Shown here one piece after another: positions 23,225 through 35,875 of a stretch of DNA of 64,000 nt. The translations under genes and the position numbers were made by a program. Source of the stretch: Synanceia verrucosa (taxonomy: Eukaryota; Chordata; Actinopteri; Perciformes; Synanceiidae); contig CM056553.1 in the NCBI GenBank assembly GCA_029721515.1, positions 3,423,001-3,487,000 of the forward strand. The letters are read 5' to 3'. Positions within the stretch are counted from its first letter, which is position 1. The number at the start of each line of letters is the position of its first letter. The notes under the pieces are model-generated. The model did no database searches and was not told where the DNA came from. It saw only the letters and a program-made list of their open reading frames with translations.

Positions 23225-23689
23225 AGTCATGGTAGTGTTTGTAGACCAGAAAAAAAGAAATTTATTTTCTATTTCTTATATTACTTTATTGGTATGCTTA
23301 CACATTACAATAAGTATTTCTGTCTGCTGCTCTGAAAGTTAATTTAAATTAATCAAAACTTTACACCCTACCCAGCCTAAAGCTAAATGAAAGATTGGGA
23401 TCATTTCTGTTGCCTCTACATGGCTCTCAACATGGTGATAGCAGAACCAGCTGCACGTAGCGAACACAAAGGCAACAAAATTTCGTTAATATCTGTGAAA
23501 CCCACCATGTCCAACGCACAATGCAATGTTCAAACACCAGCTAATGGAGCCTTAAAACAAGCAGACGGCTCATCTTAAAATGCTGTCATGATGTAGGTCA
23601 GCTCATCACTGCACAGAATATAAAAGAGAAGACAAAAAACAAAAAGAGCATGCTGAAAATATATGAAAATAACGAGCCTTAAGATTGAA

Positions 23690-23740
23690 AGACAGACAGA
23701 GAACTTTATTAATCCTTGTGGGAAATTGGGGAATACAGTT
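23690..23740 (-). mobile_element. Truncated retroposon 3' end
   Basis: On the minus strand it reads CCCAATTTCCCACAAGGATTAATAAAGTT followed by a TCTGTC-rich tail. This is the same 3' end type as the SINE copies at 33717 and 38110. Only the last 50 bp or so remains. Confidence 0.6.
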
Positions 23741-24803
23741 GTGGTACCATACTGGCCTAGCCAGTAGCCTGCAGTTTCAATCCACACCACAGCCAATCCA
23801 TCAGACGACATGCTGAAGTGCCAGGCTTTTAGTGAGACAATGAAGCCCTCCCTGCTGACGTCTTCACACAAACACAAGCCAAATGCCGAACATGCATTTA
23901 TAAAATGTAAGCTAAGAAGGCTGAGAAAAGTGTCTACGGTAAACTTTAGAGGATGACGTTTCCTTCTGGAAAGATACTGGCCTTTCTTTCAGAATACAGG
24001 AAGCCTACAGGATGTCCTCCTGCCTGTATTGCTGTGATTGAGGCCGTGCTACAAGCCCCAGTGGACTCACGTATCATCTCTCTCCTAAAATAAAAAAGAA
24101 TAAGGGACTGCTACAAGCAGAGGGGCTGATATGTTGCAGCTGGGATTACCTTTTGCTTTTCTTATTATTCTGCCTGTCACTGCATGGAAAGCTACGTATT
24201 TATGTCCTTTGGTGGGATGTGTGTTTGAATAGGTGAACGAAGGGTCTCCTGCAACAGCTGAGCTGTCTGGAAACGGTTTGTAATGAGAGTCAAACGAGCC
24301 GTGTAGCGTTATCATAGTGAGTAACACTGTAATTACCTCATTCACACATGGTCATCATAAGATTTTGAAAAAGGCCAGTGAGGATGTGTACAAGTCTGTG
24401 CGTTTGGGTGTATTTAGTGCAAATATGACTCAGTGGCTTTGAACCCAAACACTTGCTAATGAATACTCAACAATACATACTGTATGTGTCTGTGTTTGCA
24501 GCTGCGTTTAAAGCACTCAAGATATTTAATAGAAAAATTTAATTTGGCACTCCATCAAGTCCAGTTGGTCAAAGACCACGCTGAGGGACCAGCAGAGAGA
24601 TGGGTCTATGCTTTATGATCATCCAACAGGTCCAAGTTCACTCTCCAGGCTCTGACAATGTAGTTCATCAGATGGCTGACACTTTGGAGACACATTTGGA
24701 TATGTTTTTTGGGTGTCTGGATGGACAACAGGTGGTGGAAATTGACCAGAAGAGAGCAGCTTCTTCAGTAGTAAAGTAGTAAAATACACAATAAAACAGT
24801 AAA
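23741..24803. other. Unique sequence, no gene seen
   Basis: Open frames of 86-100 codons without recognisable domains. No element seen. Confidence 0.4.

Positions 24804-24870
<67 letters not shown>
24804..24870. repeat. (TA)n microsatellite
   Basis: About 33 TA units with one TACATA interruption, seen directly. Confidence 0.96.
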
Positions 24871-24875
<5 letters not shown>

Positions 24876-24934
24876 ATAGAATGCTCTCCTGTGTGAAATG
24901 ATGGCCATTTTTAGATGAAATATCCCAACATGAT

Positions 24935-24981
24935 GATTTTGCATCATGAACACTGTGCTCATGTGTTCATGATGCAAAATC
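24935..24981. repeat. Perfect 19-bp inverted repeat (hairpin)
   Basis: GATTTTGCATCATGAACAC (24935-24953) and its exact reverse complement (24963-24981) are separated by 9 bases. It lies about 65 bp from the (TA)n tract. There is no U-run directly after it. The stem is shorter than a usual pre-miRNA. Confidence 0.9.
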
Positions 24982-26550
24982 TCCAGAGATTAATTGAATA
25001 AATCTTAAATTCACTGTCAGTCATAGTCAGTGGGTAAAGACTACGGGCAGGTTAACTTTGTTAGAACAAGGATTATGTTTGCCCATTTGCTTTTAATGGA
25101 AAAATACTATTTTATGGTAAAAGGATATGTTAAACCAAACAGAAAATGGAAGAGAAAACACTTAACAGCCATCATGAGATATTTGGTATTCCCTCAGAAG
25201 ATCAAATGTCCAAGTTAAGAGGATGGTTCATGATTCTTTTTAGCGATGTCTTGTTTTTGGGGGAAAAGCTAACACCTAGCTTGAGGCCGAAATCCCCTTT
25301 CCCAGTAATGGCTGGGGAGTCTTTGGGAGAGAAGGTGAAACCCCTGATTTCCTCAAAACAAACATGGTCCAATTCAGGCAAACCCCGGCATGGGCTGGGC
25401 ATCGCTACAATTACACTCTGGAAGAAATAACCTTTACCTTGCACCTATGGAAGCAAACGCTGAAAACATGTTCGTTATAATGTCCCTGTCCGATGATGGA
25501 TTGCTCGCTGAGGTTGGAGCACTGGCAAAGTGTCTGTTTGATTTGGACGCTCGCTCTAACCATCTCCCCAGGCTTAGTTTTTCACTACGTCCCCTCTGTT
25601 CATTTTACCTCTTTGTATGTTAGTTCAGCTCTCGTTCTCGCTCTGTGCCTTTGATGTTTTAATCCACGGTCACAGTCCTACCAGGGACAATAAAACTGTG
25701 AGGGGTTTAAGTGTGAAAAGCTGAAAAATACAGCTGGAAGGAAAAGCTTTAAAAATGGGGATGCATCATTTAAACACTCATGGTCAAAATGTCATTAGTT
25801 TTACTTTTGTGGTGGTTGAAATTGGACATCAAATCTGAATTCATCACTGTCTGTCACTATCAATTTTGAATGTGATACGGGATGGAATGTAAATTCTCCT
25901 GCTGAGGAAAACCGCCACCGCCATGCGTCAAAACATGAGCACAGTCTGTTCAGTCATCGCTGTGTTACCTACAGGTGAACTTTAGGTCACAGCCAACATG
26001 AACAAACGCAAAGAAAAAGGATGTTTTATGGTATTGACATTGAGAGTAAACCTCCTTTTAACATAAATACAAAACTCCTGCGAGGAGCCATATCTCTAAA
26101 GCAGACTATATCCTGCACACTGATTGTTGTAAGCCCTTTGTGGCTGCAATCATGAGCCGCCCCAGAGCAACAACTCAAGCCATCAAATACAACTCCAGAA
26201 TCCTTGAGATCAGCAACGGAAACTATTTTTTTTTTTTTTGTCAATAGGCCAGAGTTTGGAGTCAAAGGGAAAATTGACAGGCTACATTCAATATTTTATC
26301 AGTTTTTAGGATACAGTTTGGCCTTCGAATGACTGTTGCTTATCTAACTCATCATCAATGTTTAAAAAGGAATGTTTTTGTTTTCCACTCTTATACCCTA
26401 CCCATGAATGTTAGCATGTACGTATATGCAAGCATCAGATCCATTTCCCAGTGCCAGTATCCCAATGATCAGTGAGGTAAAATTACTGTCATCTGACTGG
26501 AGTCTGGAGGCTTGGAGGAGAGCAATAATAATTGTTTTATATGTTACATG
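24982..26550. other. Unique sequence, no gene seen
   Basis: Several overlapping frames (25030-25623) of 62-94 codons in both strands without a recognisable domain. The stretch 25250-25560 is slightly GC-richer. A T-run lies at 26226-26239. Confidence 0.35.
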
Positions 26551-26642
26551 CCATTTAAAATCCAACGCTATAGTTGGATTAAGCGTATAAACGTATAAAT
26601 AGGTCAAAGTGTTTTTTTGGCAGCAGGCACAAGAAGGCGCTG
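26551..26642 (-). mobile_element. piggyBac-like MITE fragment (copy 8)
   Basis: CCATTTAAAATCCAACGCTATAG and GTCAAAGTGTTTTTTTGGCAGCAGGCACAAGAAGG match the left part of copies 6 and 9. The outer TTAA and the interior are absent. ATCCAAC...GTTGGAT forms a short local hairpin. Confidence 0.7.
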
Positions 26643-26751
26643 ATTTCGTTTCATTATTTTTAGCAAATGTCACAATGCATTGCATCAGGGTAGAGACCAC
26701 TGTTTCGATATTTGTCACGTGACTTCCTTACTTATTTTATGCCACTTCTGG

Positions 26752-26830
26752 TGTTATATTAACCCAAACCACAATATTTTCCTCAACCTTACTAAGAAGG
26801 TTTGAGTCTAATTCTAACCAAGGCATGCCA
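26752..26830 (-). repeat. Dispersed AACCCAAACCACAAT...repeat fragment
   Basis: TTAACCCAAACCACAATATTTTCCTCAACCTTACTAAG is the reverse complement of the block seen at 2881 and 7506 (GGTTAGGTT...GTGGTTT). Moderately diverged. Confidence 0.5.
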
Positions 26831-29514
26831 CGTGTTTCAGGACATTCATAGGAAAATGCACAAAAAATTAGGAATAACTGTTTGCAAGATTTCATACAAA
26901 GCACTGTATTAGGAAACATTGAACCTTTCCCACTGAAGACAAAAGCCAGATGTTAGTGGGTTTTTGGTCCAGTGGGAAAAGGGCTTAACAGACCATCTTG
27001 GCTAAGGGCACAGAAACCAGCTTTTTGTAGTTTGGCTAACTCATGAATTTAATGTTGATGCAGCTGATAAAATCTCAACATGCACAGCAGTGATCCTCTC
27101 CTTGATATTGGGACAGTTGGAGCTAAATCGTTCCAAGTTATCCATCATGAGATCATGATGAAATTTAGGAATTTAAAACTACACAGATAAATGCAAAACA
27201 GTTAGTGTCTGCACACATTTTCATATCGTTGTGCGTCGGCAGACTTTTCACCACATGAAACGTCCTCTGGATTTCCTCCATCTCTCCAGCAACTCAGTTT
27301 ACATCTGCAACTCAAAGACAGGAGACGGATCATCACTCATCCGAAACGCAGTGCGCAAAAGAAACAGTAGTACAAATCAGCTCACGAGTATTAAACGTCT
27401 CAGATCCACATGTGAGGCACGGGTATATGCTGTCCTTGGAAAAAAAAGCAGCTTTCCGGCACTTCTGCGAGCCAATATGCCCTTTATTTAGCCGCCAGAG
27501 CTAATCACACATTCAGCCAGATTCAGCAGGGTGTGCTCTGGCATTTATATACAGTGGAGTCCACAGCCAGGACATATCATCCATGATTCAGTAATTCAAA
27601 GAGTCTGGTCTCCAGAGTGGGCTCGGTCCCTAACTGCCACATTCATTGCAACAATTATCCTGTTTCTTGGGATGAAGCTCAAACATGAGCTCACCTACAG
27701 TATCTTTTGATTGTGAGGAGGACTGGCTGTGAAACGACCTTGTAAAAGTCACATGCGGGTGCTAATTTTATTAGCACAGGGGTCTACTCGCTCCACCCGA
27801 TGACCAACTTCAACCTCATAATTTCAGACTTCTCAGTAATAAAAGAATTTGGTCTCGCCGTACATGGTAAGAAGCTGAGAATCCCCAATCGCCAATTGTC
27901 AGTAGATATCAGATCTGGATCAAATTATACAAAATAATGCTCTGAGCCTATATCTTATTAAAGCAGCAGATGTATGAAGGTTACTACATTGGGATAATTC
28001 AGAGCCACAGGAGATGTCAATCGCAGAAAAGCTTTTGGAAAAGTTTTTGGAGTTTGGATATAAGTAAACTGAAAAAGAAAATAACACTGGAGAACATTCC
28101 TGAGCTCAGACCACAGTGTCAAAATGAGCTAAATCACATATAGACGTCCTCGGGATTGTAAATTCACATATGTGAGGTGAGTCACAGTAGAAGTGGAAAA
28201 ACAAATTGTGAGATTCACACTGAGCTGCAGGTAGGACAGATTCAGCTTACAGGGGCCAAAGGCCTCCAAGTACATAAACACAAGACCTGGAGCAGGACCA
28301 TACGTCGTGGTCTCACAGCTCCATGTTCTGCAGCATTGGCAAGTTTGGATTCCAAAAAGGAAACTTTGCCATTACAAGGCAAGTGGGCAATGAAACTTCA
28401 ATTAAGGTCCCACACCTTTGTTGCTCCACAGCAGTGGATTGAAACAGTCCAGCTCTCCAATGGACAGCCGTTACAGAAACCTGGCTACGGGGTACCATTT
28501 GGATGGAAAACATGCTATTCCATATCCAACTATCCAAACACATCAACACATAACTGAAATTATATATATAATATTATATTTCATCACAGGGTTCAACAAG
28601 AACGTGGTTCTCATTTCAATATGTCATATTTATGGTTTGTTACAGAGAGATGATAATAAATAAACAAAACCACTGTTTTCTATTGTTGAACAATGTCTTT
28701 TTAAGATACATTTGTTTTTGGGAATATTACCTGTAGCCTTTCAGATAATGAATTGAGTAATCACTACTTCTGTCAGTGAGTTGAAGCAGACAGTGAAATT
28801 CTCTCCTCTGGCAGAATTACAACCCAATTGTTCAATTTAAGTGTGCCTCTAAATTTTCTCTTTTGGCTGTCCGGAAAGAGAACACATGGTGTTTTTACAG
28901 GACATTTTTGTTCCAAGGCAAACATATCTTTCTGGTATTTAAAGAACATTGCATTTTCATATCCTATACACTATTTAATCCTTTGTTTTCCTTAGTATTT
29001 GCACCATATTTGTACCATAGCCATAGAGCAGTGGAAACAGTAATGAAATGTTTTTTGGCTCAAGTTAATTATTTTTTATGACATCAGCATTAGACTAGGA
29101 GTAATTTCTCATGGAAAATAAAGGAGCTTTGTCATGGGAGCACACCTGTTTTCCTACAGTATTTGCAACGCATTGTGTTGACTGAAGCCATATTTACATA
29201 CATATCTTCATCCATGAGTTTTACCGCAGTTTCTAAGCATTTGAGTCATTCACTCTGATGGCATCACTCATCACTTAAATCAGCTGAATATGTGACTTTC
29301 TCCGATATGAATGCAGCCACAGAAAGAACATAAGCCAACTCTGACTGACACCCAACTGGTTGTTAATTTGGACTACATCTTATTATTGCACTTTGCATGA
29401 AAAGACATTGATTTACTGAACAAATATTCAGTTATTTTTCCAGCCAAACCTTAGATTCAAATCTGCATTAATTGATTATTTCAAATGCAATTACTTTAAG
29501 CCCAATCACAGTCT
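26831..29514. other. Unique sequence, no gene seen
   Basis: The longest open stretch is 28177-28557 (126 codons, plus strand), with no recognisable domain. 27225-27650 is GC-richer and could be conserved sequence. No element seen. Confidence 0.35.
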
Positions 29515-29600
29515 TTTCCTCTAAACGTAACAAGTGTTTTTGTTGCCTAAAACCTAAACAAGCGGTTTTATATGCTGTTCAAAACACAATGATTTATCCA
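29515..29600 (-). repeat. Dispersed CCTAAAACCTAAACAAG repeat fragment
   Basis: TTTTCCTCTAAACGTAACAAGTGTTTTTGTTGCCTAAAACCTAAACAAG-like sequence matches the inverse of the 2881 block. Confidence 0.5.
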
Positions 29601-30249
29601 GTTTTACAACACATTTGTACATTTTGCTTTTAAGTTTTGTTTTTTCAATGTAGTAGGCCCCTACTGACCCATATCTATGAGGCTGATAATGGCCGATAAC
29701 ATACATTTAATGAGCTGATAACAGATGAAATGACTGCAGCTGACTAAAGACCACATGTATGTGAGATTTTGGAAATAACGTACAAAAAAGTTAAATGCTC
29801 CCTGAGAAACTAAGTCATGTTCTGTGCAGACCAGACATTTTAATATTTTTAACTTCCACCTTTGCGTAATTCATGACCTACTGTACACTGTTGGAGTCAC
29901 CATGGGTTTAAAGCCCCTGCTGACTCCCCGCAATACCCCCTAAGCGTCACCGCTCTCTGTAAGCAATTAAGAATAATTTATTCTGTGACTTGATGCAAGC
30001 CATATTGATATTTCCTCTCCTTCTCCTCTGGATGAATGCAATGAGGAAAAACATGGGCCCAAAGGTTGTAAACATGAAGAGGATCTGGTTGAGAGATAAT
30101 TACAGCAATTTCCATGATTCATTCATAACAAAGCACGCCGATAACGTCCGTGAACTCTGCAGCATAATGACGACACCGAGAGCATGCAGAGGAAACACTG
30201 AGGTTTAATGAATCGCATGCAGCACAGTCACTGCAGTGAGAAGTAAACA
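29601..30249. other. Unique sequence with a small repeat trace
   Basis: 29660-29725 (GGCCCCTACTGACCCATATCTATGAGGC...GATAATGGCCGATAAC) resembles the GGCCnGACCGATATG core of the element at 15106, strongly diverged. No gene seen. Confidence 0.35.
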
Positions 30250-30860
30250 AGAGTGAACCTGTGAAGGAGCAGCAGCAGTGCTTTACTACTGCTACTACTG
30301 CTACTTTACTACTACTACTGCTACTATTACTACTACTACTACTACTAGTACTGCAGGTTACTAGAGTGAACCTGTGAAGGAGCAGCAGCAGTGCTTTACT
30401 ACTGCTACTTCACTACTACTACTACTACTACTGCAGGTTACTAGACTGAATCTGTGAAGGAGTGTACTGGAGTGTACTGTGAAGAAGCAGCAGCAGTCCT
30501 GTAGTGCTCTGAAGCAGAACTACTACTACCACTACTTCATCACTACTACTACTACTACTACTACTATTGCAGGTTACTAGTACTTCATTACAACTACTAT
30601 CATTGCAAACTACTAATAATACATTACTACTACTGCCACCAGCACAGTCTTGTTGATTTTACTGCTGCTACTAGTACTACCACTACTATACCTTTACTGT
30701 TGCTTCTGTTCCTACTGCATCCATTACTGTACTAGCCATTACTGCTACTACTACATACATCTTCTAATACAGCTACTTACTGCTACTACAACTACTACTA
30801 CTACTGCTGCTGCTAATACAACTGTTACTACCTCTAGGCATAGTCTATGTACTACAACAG
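30250..30860 (+). repeat. (CTA)n composite minisatellite
   Basis: A higher-order array. A unique leader, AGAGTGAACCTGTGAAGGAG followed by CAGCAGCAG, starts at 30250 and again at 30363. Diverged leaders start at 30443 and about 30478. Each is followed by a (CTA)n/(CTG)n run and TGCAGGTTACTAG. Beyond 30560 it continues as imperfect (CTA)n, (CTG)n and (ACT)n. The Leu/Tyr- and Thr-rich frames here are artefacts. Confidence 0.92.
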
Positions 30861-31959
30861 CCCCTGCTTTAGTACCATCATTTCTATCATCATTTTTCAG
30901 AGCTCTATTACAAATAGTACTAAATTCTCTGTTTACATGACTCGTGCTGCTCAATCCACTAATTTAAACACCAGACAAAGAGAACAACACTATTTGTAAC
31001 ACTTCAAAAATAGTTTAAGAGACAATAAACCAGCAGAACAGGCAGACAAATGCAACAGAGAGGTAAAAACAGTAAACCAAAGTCCATCAGTGAAAGTTTG
31101 TGTTGAGAAGTCATTTACAGGACGACACTGGGGCCTTTACTCATTATGGGCTGTGTTTGTGCCGTCCAGACCCCCGGACTCCTCCTCCTCCTCCTCTGAG
31201 TCAGTTCTGCTTCCAGCTATGACGGCTTTGTTCTTCCAAGGCCTCTTCGGGGCCTGCTAATGCAATCAGTGCGAAAAAGCTCGGACATAAAATATAATAG
31301 GGGGAAAGGAGCAGGAAGAGTTATAGGGCTGGGATGAATAGTTTCCCCTTTGAGTTGGTTCCGTTTTCGTTCAATTTATTGCTCTCAGTGAGCTGCCGAC
31401 CAGAGAGCTCTCTGTGTTTCAGCTCCACTCCGGAGGGGTCCAGCAACGCTGACCTCATCGGAGAGAGCCAAACACATGTTCTGTTCTGCAGCTTCTCCAG
31501 TCAGCACTACAGCAGGACTTAGTTTAATCCATCTCAATGCTAACACTACTGTATGTTGTCATGGAACGTCCTGACTGGAGATGAATGTGACTTTAAAAGA
31601 GGCAGACTTCCAAAATAATTTAAGGCTCTCATATCATGCTCATTTTTTGGTTCATACTAGGTATTTTATATTTCCATTAAGAAATGTTTACATCCTTTAA
31701 TATTCAATGATTTGAGAGATTTGAAGGTTTTGCTGAACAACATAAAATCTGTCAGTAAATAGTGCAGTCATGAAATGGAAAAAATGGAAAAATCCAAGAT
31801 GCTTTTTGTCGCGGGAACCAGTCATGGCTGCAGCTCTCCTTAGTGACACTACTGTTTTCCCAGCTTATTTAATAATATAATAATAACCTCCAACTTTGCA
31901 GCTTCTATTTTTTTCTAATGTTTTTATATTGTGTTTTACACTATACTGCACTAGTGTAC
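30861..31959. other. Unique sequence, no gene seen
   Basis: 31140-31500 is GC-richer, with a (CCT)n run near 31181. No recognisable domain or element. Confidence 0.35.
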
Positions 31960-32049
31960 GGACATATTTTAATCTGTTTACATTTCCCATTTTGTACTGA
32001 AACTGTTGCACAACTTGATTAATAAAGTTTTATCTTATCTTATATCTTG
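31960..32049 (+). mobile_element. Retroposon 3' end with (ATCTT)n tail
   Basis: CATTTCCCATTTTGTACTG and GATTAATAAAGTTTTATCTTATCTTAT form a teleost LINE/SINE 3' end (AATAAAG, then ATCTT repeats). The upstream body was not identified. Confidence 0.65.
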
Positions 32050-32356
32050 TAATAGAATAGGATGTACAAAGAGGAATATCTGTTCACAAGTCAAACTGTA
32101 AAAACAACAAGGCAAATAAAATGAAATGCTATAACAATGTAGCAAACATAGTTGTAAAGGTCTTACATTAACAATCACCATCCATGTTAAAAAGTTTTTT
32201 TTGTTATAATTTAAAAGTTTGATGTTTTTTTACTATTAATTTACCAATAGTGCTGTAATGTAAAATTATTACAAAAATTACGAAAAAGGCTTGTAATTGA
32301 CCATTTTGCTTCTACACTAATAAAAACATATGTCGCATAATAATAATAATAATAAC

Positions 32357-32685
32357 TAGGGGTGGGTATTGGCAAGGATGTGAAGATACGATACATATTG
32401 TGATACTTGAGTCACAATACGATGCATTATTGGAACATTGTGATATTGTGATATTCTACATAGATCAGTGAGAAATGTACAATGTAGCTTAAAATACAAG
32501 TTAGTATAAAAGTTACTGCGTTAACGCAGATTATTTTATTTTTATTTAATTTTTTATTTCAATGTCCAGAAGTCTTTTTCGGGGTGGAAAAAAAAATCAA
32601 TATTTTTTTGTCTAAGAAACAATATTGTATCAGAAGAAAGAGAATTGCGATATATATTGCCATATCAATATTTTTTCCCACCCTA
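32357..32685 (+). mobile_element. TAGGGGTGGG-ended hAT-type MITE, copy A
   Basis: Ends are TAGGGGTGGGTATTGGCAAGG and the inverted ATATCAATATTTTTTCCCACCCTA. The interior contains GATACGATACATATTGTGATAC and TTGCGATATATATTGCC. The inverted partner at 53718-54016 has the same two ends. Flanks AATAATAA and AATAGTAA are compatible with an 8-bp duplication if the element begins one base earlier. Confidence 0.78.
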
Positions 32686-33716
32686 AATAGTAATGTTTAT
32701 TTTCAGTTGTTTTATCTGTGCTCACATTATTCCTCATGGAGCGCAACATATAGATTTTTTCTATATGATTTTTAGAGAGTGAAGCCTTTTAGTCAGCTCT
32801 TAGGATCCCAATCAACCCATTCACAGTTAATTAATGAGGCCTAACTGCTGGAAAACCAATGATTTCCTCCATCATGCCTCCCCCCTCAGGAAACACACAA
32901 CTGGAAATATGTTCATTAAAAGCAAAAAGACCAGCTGTTATTTTCTTCTTCATGTTTCATGTTTAGGTGTGAAAAAGTAAGTCACAAAGCATCATAGACG
33001 TCCGAGTCTGCTCTCTGCCACGTGGACATATATGCTCAGCCATGATGGGGTTGGATGGAGTTGGCATCAATACTAAATGACATCAACGGACTCTGTGGTT
33101 CCAATCTCAGCAAGGACATATATTTTTCTGCCGTACAGTCACACTGTACAGGCCATCTGAAATGGAACCACATGCATGGATGACTTTTCTGATGATTTAC
33201 CTTCACTGCTAACAGTTTGACTTCTACTTCCATTGATTTCCCTCCAGCAGGCACCACGCTGTGAGGTGATGTATTGATCCCAACAATCTTTGCCACTGCT
33301 CTGAACACTGCTTTAATGATGCCAAACGCTCAGAGGGCACTTTATCATTACAGTGAAGTGGTGCCTTGCGGACGTTATATTTTCTTTTTTTTTTGTTTCC
33401 ATCAACTGAGTTGATTTCGTCTCAGTCTGGATGTTTGGAGCTCTTCAAGTGAAAAAGGCCTTGAACTCTCTTTGGTCCAGACTCCTGCAGTATTTTAAAC
33501 TTTAAGAAACTCCAACAAAGATGGATGGACATCCTTACAGTCAGTGGTCCTGACTCTAATGTAAACCCATCCATGTCATTATAAGATGATTAGATGTCGT
33601 CTGCATAGGGAGGAGGTTAAATGGGTTAAACAGACACTAGATTTCACCAAGGAGACCTCTGTTTGTATTTTGTATAAAAAATGTTAACTGTGAAATGGTC
33701 AAATCAGCTCATTTAA
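32686..33716. other. Unique sequence, no gene seen
   Basis: A 90-codon minus-strand frame (33036-33308) shows no recognisable domain. Otherwise featureless. Confidence 0.4.
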
Positions 33717-33974
33717 GAAGAAGAAGAATTTCTTTATTAATCCCTCAGTGAGGGAAATTTCAATTTAGTTCAGGAGAGGTGTCAGAGTAAGGGGGGTTGC
33801 CCCATATCCAAGGGTTTGGTGTCGTGCTCAAGGGCACCTCAGCAGTGCCCATGAGGGTGAACTGGCACCTCTCCAGCTACCAGTCCAGGCTCTACACTTG
33901 GTCCAACCTGGGCTTGAACCAGCAACCCTCCAGTTCCCAGCAAAAGTCACTACAGACTGAGCTACTGCTGCCCC
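33717..33974 (-). mobile_element. tRNA-derived SINE, copy A
   Basis: On the minus strand the head has a tRNA-like box A (TAGCTCAGTCTGTA, 33951-33964) and box B (GCTGGTTCAAGCC, 33911-33923). The body (GACTGGTAGCTGGAGAGGTG, GGGCACTGCTGAGGTGCCC) follows, and the tail is AAATTTCCCTCACTGAGGG, then ATTAATAAAG. It is a full-length SINE with RNA polymerase III promoter elements. It is not a working tRNA gene, because the cloverleaf 3' half runs into SINE body. Same family as 38110-38462. Confidence 0.88.
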
Positions 33975-34169
33975 AATTTATTTATTTATAGAGTCAACTG
34001 CAGTTTTGTTAAACCAAACCTTAAGTAAACCTAAAAACATAGTCATACTGAATAGAAGAAATGTATGCACACATCTGTGTTAAAGACAAGAGGTGGATGG
34101 TGCTTTGGAGTGATTATTTGTCGGGAAATTCCTTACGGATCAGTCACTTAAAAACTAATTGAACCAGAA

Positions 34170-34380
34170 TCAAGATTATTGCCAAGTAAGTTTGCACAAA
34201 CAACGAGTTTAACTTGGTGACTTGCCATATAGACATATAAACATAACCTATACACATATATAAATGTCGTGCAGAGATAAGATGATAAAGTGACAAAGAA
34301 TAAATATATAAAAACTCTGATTATGTGGTAAAAAAAATGACAAAAACAGTGCAATATGGTAGATAAACCAAGGCAAGAAC
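34170..34380 (-). mobile_element. LINE-type 3' end fragment
   Basis: CAAGATTATTGCCAAGTAAGTTTGCACAAACAACG and AACTTGGTGACTTGC match a common teleost retroposon 3' region in minus orientation (TTGGCAATAAATCTT type). The distal part is AT-rich and diverged. Confidence 0.5.
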
Positions 34381-35875
34381 TATGGTGTAAATATTCAGAA
34401 AGTTGGTTAAGAATATCATATCTTTATGATGCATCGAATGAGCTGAAACCGACCAAAACACTTCTTATACGGACTCTGAAGGGGTAGCTTTTGGCCAATC
34501 ACACAGAAGCACCACAGTATTGACAGTGATGGGAAAAAACATTCAAAGCACCTCAAAGCAGCACACACGACAACAAAGTCATAACACTGCATGACTTCTG
34601 AATGGTCAAGTCTCAAACCCATTTAATCTGCAGAATATCATTTGCAGCACAAAGACTCCACAGTAGTTCAGTCATTATTTTGTGTTCGTACTGAGGTGGA
34701 CTGTGGTTAATTATCAGTGACTCACTCCTGTTTTTCCTCGACACCTTTAATTGCAGGAGGTCTTTGTGTTCCTCTTTCCAACCCAAACAGTCTTGGTTGT
34801 GTTGAAACATTATGAGAAATAATTCTACTGTAAATTTAGGTGCATCTTAAAATTAAATTAGTATTTTGGCTGAAAAATCAATGAAACTGTATTTGAAAAA
34901 ATCTGATCTGTCACACATGAGGGATATTTTACTGGTTTCCAGATGCAGTGAAATTGCCAAGTTCAGCTTTAATAAAGTGTGTTTAAATAAATCTTCTCGG
35001 GAACTTTTCATCACATGGTTATGACATGTGCTACAAAAGTGCCTCTGTGAAATGACATCACAGCATTTGGGACTGCAGTATAAATCAGTTTTAATCTTCT
35101 CAGTCTGATCTGATCACTGTGGTGCTACTTCTTAAATCTGCTGAATCGCTGTCACCCCATGAGGCCATTGTTATCAAGTGATTTACTGGACAAAAACATT
35201 TCACACTCAAATTTACAGCATGATCTGTTAACATAAAGGAAGTTTTAAAAATTAGATCTTCCATCCATCAAAAAAAAGACGATATATTCAAACTTAGATG
35301 GAGGATAAAATTCCTGATTGTGTCTGTAACATTTTGGTTTCAGGCATGGTTGCATGTGAAAAGTGAAGTCAGTTTCAGTTTGAGCTGTAAAACTTCCCCT
35401 TTCTCTTTCTTCATTTTAGTGTAATCATGTAATATGTTTTCATCTCGGGGTCTGCTTCACCTCACAAACCCATTCAGGAACCGTTTCACTGTCTGGCTTT
35501 CATCACTGACTTTCTCCGTCACTCCTGCTTGACCGCAGCGCTTTGTTTAATCATCCTCATGCCGAGTCGCGCATCGCTGCTCTTGGACCGCGTTGCCTCG
35601 CCTGCGGACACGTTGGACTCAAGGATTTTACCGTGAGGGTTTTAAAGTTCTGACATTTCCCTGAACGGGCTGAGTGGCTTCAGCAGCAGTGGTGCCACAT
35701 GCTAATTCTGACACGCTTACACTACCGATTGATGTGGTGCTCTTAAAGTTCAGCTGCATATCATGGTTTTACACATTTTCATGGAACTAGATATTAATTT
35801 AGCCGAATTATAGTGTAAAACACAACAGTGAATTCCTTAAACTCTGTACTGAACAAGTCTTCTAGCTCACTGGAA
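34381..35875. other. Unique sequence, no gene seen
   Basis: 35510-35640 is CpG-richer (GACCGCAGCGC, CGAGTCGCGCATCGC) and could be exonic or regulatory. No frame there is long enough to judge. Confidence 0.35.

Noticed and set aside
30650..30954. Leu/Tyr/Thr-rich frames
   Set aside because: They are explained by (CTA)n and (CTG)n triplets.
33900..33974. tRNA gene in minus orientation
   Set aside because: Box A and box B are present, but the sequence continues into SINE body without an acceptor-stem partner, and a second copy exists at 38110.
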